From Aquisalimonas sp. (GTDB lineage Bacteria > Pseudomonadota > Gammaproteobacteria > Nitrococcales > Aquisalimonadaceae): 5,462 nucleotides of DNA. Location: NCBI GenBank assembly GCA_007127625.1, contig SKYZ01000274.1, positions 1 through 5,462 of the forward strand. Direction: 5' to 3'. The notes beneath the pieces are model-generated. The model did not search any database. It had not been told where the DNA came from and worked only from the letters and a program-made list of their open reading frames with translations. Of this stretch, positions 1-5,462 are shown piece by piece (the stretch's first letter is position 1; every line of letters begins with the position of its first letter). Position numbers and translations under genes: made by a program.

Positions 1-5
1 ATGGC

Positions 6-1592
6 ATGACCGAAGTGCAGATGCCGGACGAACAGATCCGGGGCCGTTGGGCCAGTGACATTGTTGCGGAGTTGCCGCGGCGGATCAGCCATGCCCCGCT
101 GGCCTGGGCTGAAAGCACCCCATCGGCCACGGCCGTTGTCGATGGTGACGTGGTCTGGACCTATGCGGATCTCGCCGAGGCGGTGGGTGAGATGCGCGAG
201 CGCCTCGCGGCGGCCGGCGTACGGCCCGGCGATCGCATCATGGTCCTGAACGAGAATTGCCGGGCCCTGGTGGCGACGATTCTCGCGGCCAGCGAGTTGG
301 ACGTCTGGTGCGCCGTGGTCAGTGCCCGCCTGTCCGCCGCCGAGATCGAGACCATTGCCGGAAGCTGTCAGCCGCGGTTGATGGTGTTCACCACCGGTGG
401 ATCGCCGGATGCCGCCGGTCCCCTGGCAGATGGCTATGGAGCCGAACGCGTGAACTCCCCGCGCCTGGGTGAGATCGCCCTCGGGCCGCTGCAGGAGCAC
501 GTACAACCGGAGTCGGTGCATGACGATGGTGCCGAGCAGGTGGCCACGCTGATCTATACCTCGGGAACCACCGGTACCCCCAAGGGCGTGATGCTCACCC
601 ACCGCAACATGCTGTTCGTCGCCGCCATCTCCGGTGGCCTGCGCGATCTGCAGTCGGCGGACCGTGTCTACGGTGTGCTCCCGATTTCCCATGTATTCGG
701 GCTGTCCAGCATGTTCCTGGGCACCCTGTTCGCCGGCGCCACGCTGCAGCTCAGTGCCCGTTTCGATCCTGCGGCCCTGGCGAAGGCGCTCGGCAGCGAC
801 GGCCTGACGGTGCTGCAGGGCGTTCCGGCCATGTTCCAGCGTCTGCTGGAGTACCTGAACACCAAGGGCCTGGCGCTGCAGGCCCCGAAGCTGCGTTACA
901 TGTCCGTCGGCGGCGCGCCGCTGGACCCGGCGGTGAAGGAGCGCATCGAGCACGCCTTCGGCCTCAAGCTGCATAACGGCTACGGGCTCACTGAATCGTC
1001 GCCCACCATCTCGCAGACACGCCTCACCGACCCGCTGGACAACACCTCCTGCGGTCCGGTGCTGCCGCTGCTGTCCTACCGGCTGCAGGGCGACGATGGC
1101 AAACCGGTTGCCGAAGGCGGTGTCGGCGAGCTGTGGGTGCGCGGGCCGACGGTGATGAAGGGGTACTACCGGCGTCCGGAGGCCACCGCCGAGGTCATCG
1201 ACGAGAACGGTTGGCTGAACACCGGCGACATGGCCTGCATCGACGAGCGCGGCAACCTGCACATCGTCGGCCGCACCAAGGAGTTGATCATCCGCTCCGG
1301 TTTCAACGTTTATCCGCCGGACGTGGAAGCGGTGCTTACCGCGCACCCGGAGGTGACCCTGTCGGCGGTGGTGGGCCGGCCAGTGGAAGGCAACGAGGAA
1401 GTCGTCGCCTACGTCCAGCTGGCTCCGGACAGCACGGCCACCGCGGAGGATATCCGCGCCTTCGCCGCCGAGCGTCTGGCCCCGTACAAGCGGCCGTCGG
1501 AAGTGGTGCTGATGGAAGCGCTGCCGGCAACGCCCACGGGCAAAATCCTCAAGGGCAAGCTCAACGACATGATCGCCGCCGGCCAGGTCTGA
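6..1592 (+). CDS. Class I acyl-CoA synthetase (AMP-dependent fatty/carboxylic acid-CoA ligase)
   Basis: Predicted soluble cytoplasmic enzyme of 528 residues that activates a carboxylic acid with ATP to an acyl-adenylate and then transfers it to CoA. The ANL-family core motifs are all visible: the phosphate-binding loop YTSGTTGTPKG at residues 184-194 (Lys193), the HVFGL motif from His229, GYGLTES at 325-331 (Glu330), TGD at 406-408 (Asp408 binds the AMP ribose), the hinge region GRTKE at 422-426, and the C-terminal PTGK with the adenylation lysine Lys513. Length is normal for the family and no residue expected for catalysis is missing. Met1 at base 6 is chosen because it gives a full N-terminus; Met6 (base 21) is an alternative without a clear ribosome site. 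The start forms an ATGA with a TGA at 7-9, suggesting coupling to a gene off the left edge. The acid substrate (medium/long-chain fatty, alicyclic or aromatic) is not determined; the thioesterase and hydrolase neighbours suggest catabolism rather than lipid synthesis. Confidence 0.93.
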   Translation: MTEVQMPDEQIRGRWASDIVAELPRRISHAPLAWAESTPSATAVVDGDVVWTYADLAEAVGEMRERLAAAGVRPGDRIMVLNENCRALVATILAASELDVWCAVVSARLSAAEIETIAGSCQPRLMVFTTGGSPDAAGPLADGYGAERVNSPRLGEIALGPLQEHVQPESVHDDGAEQVATLIYTSGTTGTPKGVMLTHRNMLFVAAISGGLRDLQSADRVYGVLPISHVFGLSSMFLGTLFAGATLQLSARFDPAALAKALGSDGLTVLQGVPAMFQRLLEYLNTKGLALQAPKLRYMSVGGAPLDPAVKERIEHAFGLKLHNGYGLTESSPTISQTRLTDPLDNTSCGPVLPLLSYRLQGDDGKPVAEGGVGELWVRGPTVMKGYYRRPEATAEVIDENGWLNTGDMACIDERGNLHIVGRTKELIIRSGFNVYPPDVEAVLTAHPEVTLSAVVGRPVEGNEEVVAYVQLAPDSTATAEDIRAFAAERLAPYKRPSEVVLMEALPATPTGKILKGKLNDMIAAGQV

Positions 1593-1608
1593 GCCAGGCC
1601 GGGGACTC

Positions 1609-1616
1609 AGGGGGGA
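1609..1616 (+). promoter_or_regulatory. Shine-Dalgarno site that supports the GTG start of the thioesterase
   Basis: The purine run AGGGGGGA ends 6 nt before the GTG at 1623. It lies in the 30-nt gap after the ligase stop. The ligase stop TGA (1590-1592) is in the same frame, and none of the codons between it and 1623 is a start, so this site and the GTG fix the N-terminus. Confidence 0.65.
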
Positions 1617-1622
1617 ACGGCA

Positions 1623-2045
1623 GTGACCGACGAACACGGGCACGAGACTGCGGCAGGCTTTCACGGCCTGGTGGGGCACCAGCTCACGCGCTGGGAGCAG
1701 GATTTCGCCGAACTGCAACTGGATGTGCAGCCCAAGCACCTGAACCGGGGTGGCGTACTGCACGGCGGTGTACTCTCCACGCTGATCGATGCGGTCTGCG
1801 GTTTCGCCGGCTGCTACACCGACGATCCCAACGAGAAACGCGGCTGCATCACGCTGTCGCTGACGGTCAGCTTCACGGGGCAGGTGAATGGCGGCACCAT
1901 CCGCGCCGTCGGGCGCCGGCGGGCCGGGGGACGGCGCATCTATACCGCCACTGGCGAAGTCTATGATGAACAGGGCGAACTGATCGCCTTGGGTGAGGGT
2001 ACCTTCCGTCTGCGTTCGCGCCCGGCAGAGTCCGGCGACGACTAG
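1623..2045 (+). CDS. PaaI-family hotdog-fold acyl-CoA thioesterase
   Basis: A 140-residue single-domain protein, the usual size for a PaaI-type hotdog thioesterase, which hydrolyses acyl-CoA or aryl-CoA to the free acid and CoA in the cytoplasm. The family signature is clear: Asn41, then HGG at 47-49 and Asp56 seven residues later, matching the spacing of the catalytic Asn/Gly/Asp region in PaaI enzymes such as E. coli PaaI. The second half (SLTVSFTGQV, then the strands around YTATGEVYDEQGELIALGEGTFRL) fits the beta-sheet of the fold. These enzymes normally act as homotetramers. The start is GTG, the first possible start after the in-frame ligase stop. It follows the ligase by 30 nt with a strong ribosome site, so the two are probably co-transcribed; a ligase/thioesterase pair suggests that it relieves CoA trapped in dead-end thioesters. 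The C-terminal tail is acidic. The substrate is unknown. Confidence 0.9.
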   Translation: MTDEHGHETAAGFHGLVGHQLTRWEQDFAELQLDVQPKHLNRGGVLHGGVLSTLIDAVCGFAGCYTDDPNEKRGCITLSLTVSFTGQVNGGTIRAVGRRRAGGRRIYTATGEVYDEQGELIALGEGTFRLRSRPAESGDD

Positions 2046-2124
2046 TCCGCTCGTTCAATTTCCGGGTGACAGACAAGTCATCTTCGGGCATGGTGCTTCG
2101 GAGTCAGGGACGCACGATACCGCC

Positions 2125-2985
2125 ATGCCTTTCCTTGAAACAGCAGCCGTACAGTTGCACTACCGCGGCGAACTCCGGGGTGGAACCCCCGTGCTGTTTC
2201 TCCACGGCAATCTGGGCTGCGGTGACTGGATCGATCTGGTCGCCCGACGCCTCGCCGGCGACCTCGGACTGATCGCGCCGGACTGGCGCGGTTGCGGTGA
2301 CTCCGACAAGCCCGTGCCGGAACAGGATTTCGCCAACTACTCCATGGCCGTCCACGCCGATGACATGCTTGGCCTGCTGGACGGCCTGGGTATCGATCAC
2401 TGTCATCTGCTGACCCACTCTACCGGCGACCTCATTGCCACCCACATGCTTCTCCGTGCGCCGGAGCGCTTTGGTCGCGTGCTGAGTATCTCGCCGGTTG
2501 GCCCCATGGGGCTTGCGTTTACGGAGGCGCAGCTACAGGGTTTCGGGATCATGCGCGACAATCCGGAAGTCGCCCGCGCAGGGCTCGCCACGGCGGTACC
2601 GACCCTGTTCGACATCGGCAGCCTGGCACCTGGCCGTGCCCCCGCCTTTGCCGACTCCGCGACCCGGGAGCAGCGCGAGCTGTTTGAACATCTGCTGGCC
2701 CGCACACGGGTGCTCAGTGATGGCATCTGGGTCGGCACGCCGTACCACCTGGATCGTACCTGGCGTGACGGCGGACTGCGTCAGCGCCAGGAAGACTTCG
2801 CCCACCCGCGCCGTATCCTGTGGGGCAGCGAGGATGCCTGGATTCCCCGCGCCGACGTGGAAGAGATGGCGGACCGTATGCCACGGTGCGAGCTGGAGGT
2901 GGTGGAGGGTATCGGCCACTCCCTGAACGTGGAAGCACCCGATCTCTGCGCCCGGGCGGTGGAAGAGTTCCTGAGAACAACCTGA
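2125..2985 (+). CDS. Alpha/beta hydrolase, cytoplasmic, with atypical THSTGD nucleophile elbow
   Basis: A 286-residue alpha/beta-hydrolase of the esterase/C-C hydrolase type with no signal peptide. Visible elements: the oxyanion-hole strand VLFLHGN (His27-Gly28), the DWRGCGDSDKP loop at 53-63, the nucleophile elbow THSTGD with Ser99, a helical cap around 130-215, the acid in GSEDAWIP (Asp237) and the catalytic His265 in GIGHS. The triad Ser99-Asp237-His265 is complete. The elbow is unusual: Thr97 and Asp102 replace the common Gly residues of GHSxGG. The reading frame is open back to a GTG at 1993, but that start would overlap the thioesterase by 53 nt and add 44 residues without hydrolase character, so ATG 2125 is preferred because it leads directly into the first beta-strand. 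Its ribosome site is weak (AGGGA, 2106-2110, 14 nt away). The substrate is unknown; an ester, lactone or ring-cleavage product would fit the neighbouring ligase. Confidence 0.86.
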   Translation: MPFLETAAVQLHYRGELRGGTPVLFLHGNLGCGDWIDLVARRLAGDLGLIAPDWRGCGDSDKPVPEQDFANYSMAVHADDMLGLLDGLGIDHCHLLTHSTGDLIATHMLLRAPERFGRVLSISPVGPMGLAFTEAQLQGFGIMRDNPEVARAGLATAVPTLFDIGSLAPGRAPAFADSATREQRELFEHLLARTRVLSDGIWVGTPYHLDRTWRDGGLRQRQEDFAHPRRILWGSEDAWIPRADVEEMADRMPRCELEVVEGIGHSLNVEAPDLCARAVEEFLRTT

Positions 2986-2987
2986 TC

Positions 2988-2993
2988 GAGGAG
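2988..2993 (+). promoter_or_regulatory. Shine-Dalgarno site that decides the lipoprotein start
   Basis: GAGGAG lies 6 nt before the ATG at 3000 and just after the stop of the preceding hydrolase (2983-2985). It supports ATG 3000 over the longer open frame that reaches back to 2820 inside the upstream gene, and the chosen start gives a textbook lipoprotein signal. Confidence 0.8.
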
Positions 2994-2999
2994 ACGATC

Positions 3000-4601
3000 A
3001 TGCGCCAACTGAACCACGTATCCCGTTATCCCGCGCTTGCCGCTGTGCTTGCTGCGGCGGGCCTGCTGGTGGCGTGCCAGACGGCGCCCGGCCCCGAGCG
3101 CAGCTTCGAGGTCACCGACATGGAGACGCCCCGGGTGGAGCCCGGGGAGACCAAGGAGAGTTTCTGGAAAGAGCGGGTGGTGTATCCCTTCCCGGTGGAG
3201 TACGCCACGGTGGCGGACGATCGCGGGATGGAATACGAGTTCGCCTACATGGACGAGTACCGGGGCGACGATCCGGACGAGGCGCCGGTGCTGGTGCTGG
3301 TCCATGGCAAGGGGGCCAGCGCAGGGGGTTTCTCGCTGCTGATGCGCGACGCCCTGGAGGCCGGCATGCGGGTGATCGCCTTTGATCTGCCGCACTACGG
3401 CAAGTCCATCCACGGCAACCTGGATCCGGAGACCTACACCCGCACCCTGCAGGATACCCGCGAAGCCGGTCGCGAACTGCTCACGGATCACCTTGGCGTG
3501 GATTCCGCCGTGTTCATGGGTCACTCCATGGGCGGTCAGTGGGCGACCGGGTATGCCCTGGAATGGCCCGAGGACGTGGACAAACTGATCCTCAAGGCCC
3601 CGGCTGGCCTCGAAGAGTATCCGCGCAACCTCAGCCTGCCCGGTGGTGAGTTGCCATGGATGGATCCTGCGTACAAGCGGGACTTCGAACAGTGGAAGGC
3701 CGTATGGGAACCCCTTGGCCGGCTGGAACAGGAGCGGGCGCAGACCGAGCAGCAGATCCGCGATTTCTACTACTTCCAGGAGCGTGATCCGGAGACCGGC
3801 GAGACGCGCCGTGCGAACATCGGGTTCTTTCTCCAGGACAGTGATGATGCCCGGTTTCTCACCGAAACCCGGGTGGGGATGATCGACGGCCCCGAGGATG
3901 AGTACGAGGCCTGGATCATCGCCTTCGTCCGGGATATCTACACCATGGGCATCGAGGTCAACCGGGAGGACGAGAACAGCCTGGTGAAGCGGCTCGGCGA
4001 ACTCGACATGCCGGTTTTCCTCGCCCTGGGTGAACAGGATCCGCTGATCCCCACCACCGCTGCCAGTGGCAACGAGGACATGCGCTGGGACGTGGTGCGC
4101 CCGGCCCATGAGCGCCTGTCCGAGCAGGGCCCGGAACCGGTGGTGAAGTTCTATGACCAGGCCGCCCACTTCATTCACGTGGACATGCCCGAGGCATTCA
4201 ACGACGACGTGATCCGCTTCGTGTACGGCAACCGGATCAGCGGTACCGAAGATCCGGCCAACTACCGCGAACCGGCGGTTCAACTCCCCGAAGAGGTCGA
4301 GGCGTTTCTCGAGAGTGACCGGGAAGCCGTGCTCAGCGGCGACATGGATGCCATCATGGCCCACTACCACCCGGATTACCGGGATCAGGGGCGTGACCGT
4401 TCCGGCCAGCGCCGGATGCTTTCCCAGGTGGTGCCGGTCCTGAGCCGGTACGAGGTGCACCTCACGGGCTTCGAGCGCGATGGTGACAGGGCCGTCATCG
4501 AAGGCGTGGTGCGCACCAACTTCGGCAGCCAGCCGCTTCCCGAGGGCGCCATGATCATTCAGGAGGATGGTGAATGGTTGTGGTACGGCAACCAGCGCTG
4601 A
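3000..4601 (+). CDS. Lipoprotein alpha/beta hydrolase with C-terminal NTF2/SnoaL-like domain
   Basis: A 533-residue envelope protein. Residues 1-25 are a lipoprotein signal: Arg2/Arg9, a hydrophobic Ala/Leu core, then lipobox LVAC with Cys26 as the lipidated residue; Gln27 rather than Asp predicts outer-membrane sorting. After a linker (about 27-95) comes an alpha/beta hydrolase: VLVLVHGKG (His102-Gly103), FDLPHYGKS, nucleophile elbow GHSMGG with Ser176, an extended charged helical cap around 200-325 with a Glu/Gln/Arg-rich helix near 241-265, the acid in LGEQDPLIP (Asp347) and His390 in AAHFIHVD. From about residue 431 to the end a separate domain of about 100 residues has the helix AVLSGDMDAIMAHY followed by beta-strands ending in GEWLWYG, resembling NTF2/SnoaL/DUF4440-type cone folds. 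The mature protein is rich in Asp and Glu. The triad predicts an active esterase/lipase-like enzyme, but the substrate is unknown; the NTF2-like part may bind ligand or drive dimerisation. It lies 14 nt after the preceding hydrolase gene, so the two are probably co-translated. Confidence 0.88.
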   Translation: MRQLNHVSRYPALAAVLAAAGLLVACQTAPGPERSFEVTDMETPRVEPGETKESFWKERVVYPFPVEYATVADDRGMEYEFAYMDEYRGDDPDEAPVLVLVHGKGASAGGFSLLMRDALEAGMRVIAFDLPHYGKSIHGNLDPETYTRTLQDTREAGRELLTDHLGVDSAVFMGHSMGGQWATGYALEWPEDVDKLILKAPAGLEEYPRNLSLPGGELPWMDPAYKRDFEQWKAVWEPLGRLEQERAQTEQQIRDFYYFQERDPETGETRRANIGFFLQDSDDARFLTETRVGMIDGPEDEYEAWIIAFVRDIYTMGIEVNREDENSLVKRLGELDMPVFLALGEQDPLIPTTAASGNEDMRWDVVRPAHERLSEQGPEPVVKFYDQAAHFIHVDMPEAFNDDVIRFVYGNRISGTEDPANYREPAVQLPEEVEAFLESDREAVLSGDMDAIMAHYHPDYRDQGRDRSGQRRMLSQVVPVLSRYEVHLTGFERDGDRAVIEGVVRTNFGSQPLPEGAMIIQEDGEWLWYGNQR

Positions 4602-4610
4602 GTCCAATGC

Positions 4611-4635
4611 GCCGGTACCCGTTGCGGGTGCCGGC
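4611..4635 (+). other. Stable GC-rich hairpin in the gap between two hydrolase genes
   Basis: An 11-nt arm, GCCGGTACCCG (4611-4621), pairs with CGGGTGCCGGC (4625-4635) across a TTG loop, with a single G-U wobble as RNA. AAT (4606-4608) and ATT (4636-4638) could add three more pairs past a two-base bulge. It starts 9 nt after the lipoprotein stop. It is not followed by a T-run, so it is not a standard intrinsic terminator; an mRNA 3'-end stabiliser, processing site or partial attenuator is possible. Confidence 0.55.
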
Positions 4636-4656
4636 ATTCCTGTCGCGGAAGAGCCC

Positions 4657-4663
4657 GGGGGAG
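4657..4663 (+). promoter_or_regulatory. Shine-Dalgarno site of the last hydrolase gene
   Basis: GGGGGAG ends 5 nt before the ATG at 4669, an acceptable spacing, and marks the start of a gene that runs off the right edge. It lies 21 nt downstream of the intergenic hairpin, so the hairpin need not cover it. Confidence 0.65.
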
Positions 4664-4668
4664 CCTGA

Positions 4669-5462
4669 ATGAGCACTGACATTGCGCAGGAAACCATCAA
4701 CGGTCTGATCGTCGAGCGTGCCGGTGATTCCGGGCCGGCGATGCTGTTCGTCCATGGCTCCAGCGGTGGTTCCTGGTACTGGCACGGGTTCATGAGCTAC
4801 TTCGCCGACCGGGGATTCCGGAGCTATGCGGTGAACCTCCGTGGGCACGGTCCGAATCCGCCGCTGCCGGATCTCGGCAAACTCTCCCTGCGGGATTACG
4901 TGGAGGACGTGCGCGGCGTGGTGGATGCCCTGGGGGAGGTGATTCTGGTCGGTCATTCCATGGGGGGCGCCATCGCCCAGGTGATCGCCCAGGACATGCC
5001 TCTGAAGGCGGCGGTGTTCGCATCCTCGGCGCCGGTGGCCGGCGTCAAGTTCCAGAACCCGCCCATGAATCTCTGGTTTGCCCTGCACGGCATCAAGTCC
5101 ATCCCGGCCATGCTGCGCAAGAAGGCCATCAAACCCGGCTACCGGGTGGCGGCGTCGTCGTTGTTCAACTGCTTCGAGAAGGAGCAGCGAAAGGAGCTTT
5201 GGCAGCAGCTGCAGCCGGAGTCCGCGACGGTGGCAGTGGAGGTGCTCCGCGGTACCATCGACGCGGATCTGAGTCAGGTGCGCTTCCCCATGCTCTGCAT
5301 GGTAGGGACGGAAGACCGCACCACCATCCCCGCCATGGTGAAGGAGATCGCCGAGTATCACGGCACGGCCTACCAGGAGCTGCCGGAGCATGGCCACATG
5401 TTCATGATCGAGCCGGGCTGGGAGGCGTGCGCGCAGGTGCTCGAGCGCTGGCTGGCGGAGCA
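4669..5462 (+). CDS. Alpha/beta hydrolase (3'-truncated by window edge)
   Basis: An open frame from ATG 4669 with no stop in the window: 264 complete codons plus two bases. It is a cytoplasmic alpha/beta hydrolase without signal peptide. Visible elements are LFVHGSSGGSW (oxyanion hole, His29-Gly30), the NLRGHGPNPP loop from residue 55, nucleophile elbow GHSMGG with Ser97, a short cap with aromatic and basic residues around 125-175, the acid in GTEDRTTIP (Asp216) and the catalytic histidine His243 in EHGHM. The triad is complete and the last helix (LERWLAE) normally ends such proteins, so only a few residues are probably missing. A ribosome site (GGGGGAG) precedes the ATG. It differs from the two other hydrolases in cap sequence and length, so it does not look like a recent duplicate. 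It is 67 nt after the lipoprotein gene and probably in the same transcript unless the hairpin between them stops transcription. Esterase, lactonase or lysophospholipase-like activity is possible; the substrate is not readable. Confidence 0.88.
   Translation, partial: MSTDIAQETINGLIVERAGDSGPAMLFVHGSSGGSWYWHGFMSYFADRGFRSYAVNLRGHGPNPPLPDLGKLSLRDYVEDVRGVVDALGEVILVGHSMGGAIAQVIAQDMPLKAAVFASSAPVAGVKFQNPPMNLWFALHGIKSIPAMLRKKAIKPGYRVAASSLFNCFEKEQRKELWQQLQPESATVAVEVLRGTIDADLSQVRFPMLCMVGTEDRTTIPAMVKEIAEYHGTAYQELPEHGHMFMIEPGWEACAQVLERWLAE

Noticed and set aside
1133..1966. A 277-codon plus-strand frame spanning the ligase end and the thioesterase.
   Set aside because: It overlaps two well-supported genes in another frame and its translation is Arg/Gly/Ala-rich low-complexity sequence, typical of an out-of-frame reading.
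2104..2445. Minus-strand open frames within the first hydrolase (also 2403-2738 and 2533-2919).
   Set aside because: They lie wholly or almost wholly opposite a hydrolase gene with a full triad and have no ribosome site or motif support.
4611..4635. Calling the hairpin a rho-independent terminator.
   Set aside because: The stem is strong, but the following bases (ATTCCTGTCG) contain no T-run, and another co-directed gene starts 33 nt later.
2781..4793. A 670-codon open frame on the minus strand across the lipoprotein gene.
   Set aside because: It is antisense to a gene with a clear signal peptide, catalytic triad and ribosome site. Its His/Val/Leu-rich translation shows no domain pattern and is the expected mirror of GC-rich codon use.
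4555..5397. A 280-codon minus-strand open frame over the last hydrolase gene.
   Set aside because: The plus-strand frame from 4669 encodes a complete hydrolase triad; the minus frame is a His/Arg/Gly-rich shadow without recognisable motifs.
1..5462. Mobile element, CRISPR array, tRNA/rRNA or phage signatures.
   Set aside because: No transposase, integrase, direct-repeat array, terminal inverted repeat or RNA-gene fold was seen; coding density and composition are uniform across the window.

Overview
The window is a compact plus-strand gene block from a high-GC bacterium. Codon choice, strong GGAGG-like ribosome sites, and a lipoprotein signal with Gln after the lipobox Cys (the outer-membrane-sorting type in Gram-negatives) suggest a Proteobacterium, most likely a Gammaproteobacterium. 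The Asp/Glu-rich lipoprotein would fit a salt-tolerant lineage. The taxonomic guess is an inference and is weak.

Layout, all on the plus strand: (1) an intact class I acyl-CoA synthetase, 6-1592, whose start codon may overlap the stop of a gene lying off the left edge; (2) a short PaaI-type hotdog thioesterase starting at GTG, 1623-2045; (3) a cytoplasmic alpha/beta hydrolase, 2125-2985, with an atypical nucleophile elbow; (4) a lipoprotein carrying an alpha/beta hydrolase domain and a C-terminal NTF2/SnoaL-like domain, 3000-4601; (5) another cytoplasmic alpha/beta hydrolase, 4669 to the right edge, with all three catalytic residues but no stop codon inside the window. Gaps are 30, 79, 14 and 67 nt, and no gene is on the minus strand, so the block is probably one operon, with a possible internal promoter in the 79-nt gap and a hairpin in the 67-nt gap. 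No RNA gene, mobile element, CRISPR array or attachment site was seen.

Together the genes look like a small ester/acyl catabolism module. One hydrolase is anchored at the envelope and two are in the cytoplasm; they could release carboxylic acids from esters, lactones or ring-cleavage products. The ligase would activate the acids to CoA thioesters, and the thioesterase could remove stalled acyl-CoAs and recycle CoA. The substrate cannot be read from the sequence. The most unusual items are the hydrolase-NTF2 fusion on a lipoprotein and the grouping of three dissimilar alpha/beta hydrolases beside an acyl-CoA ligase/thioesterase pair.
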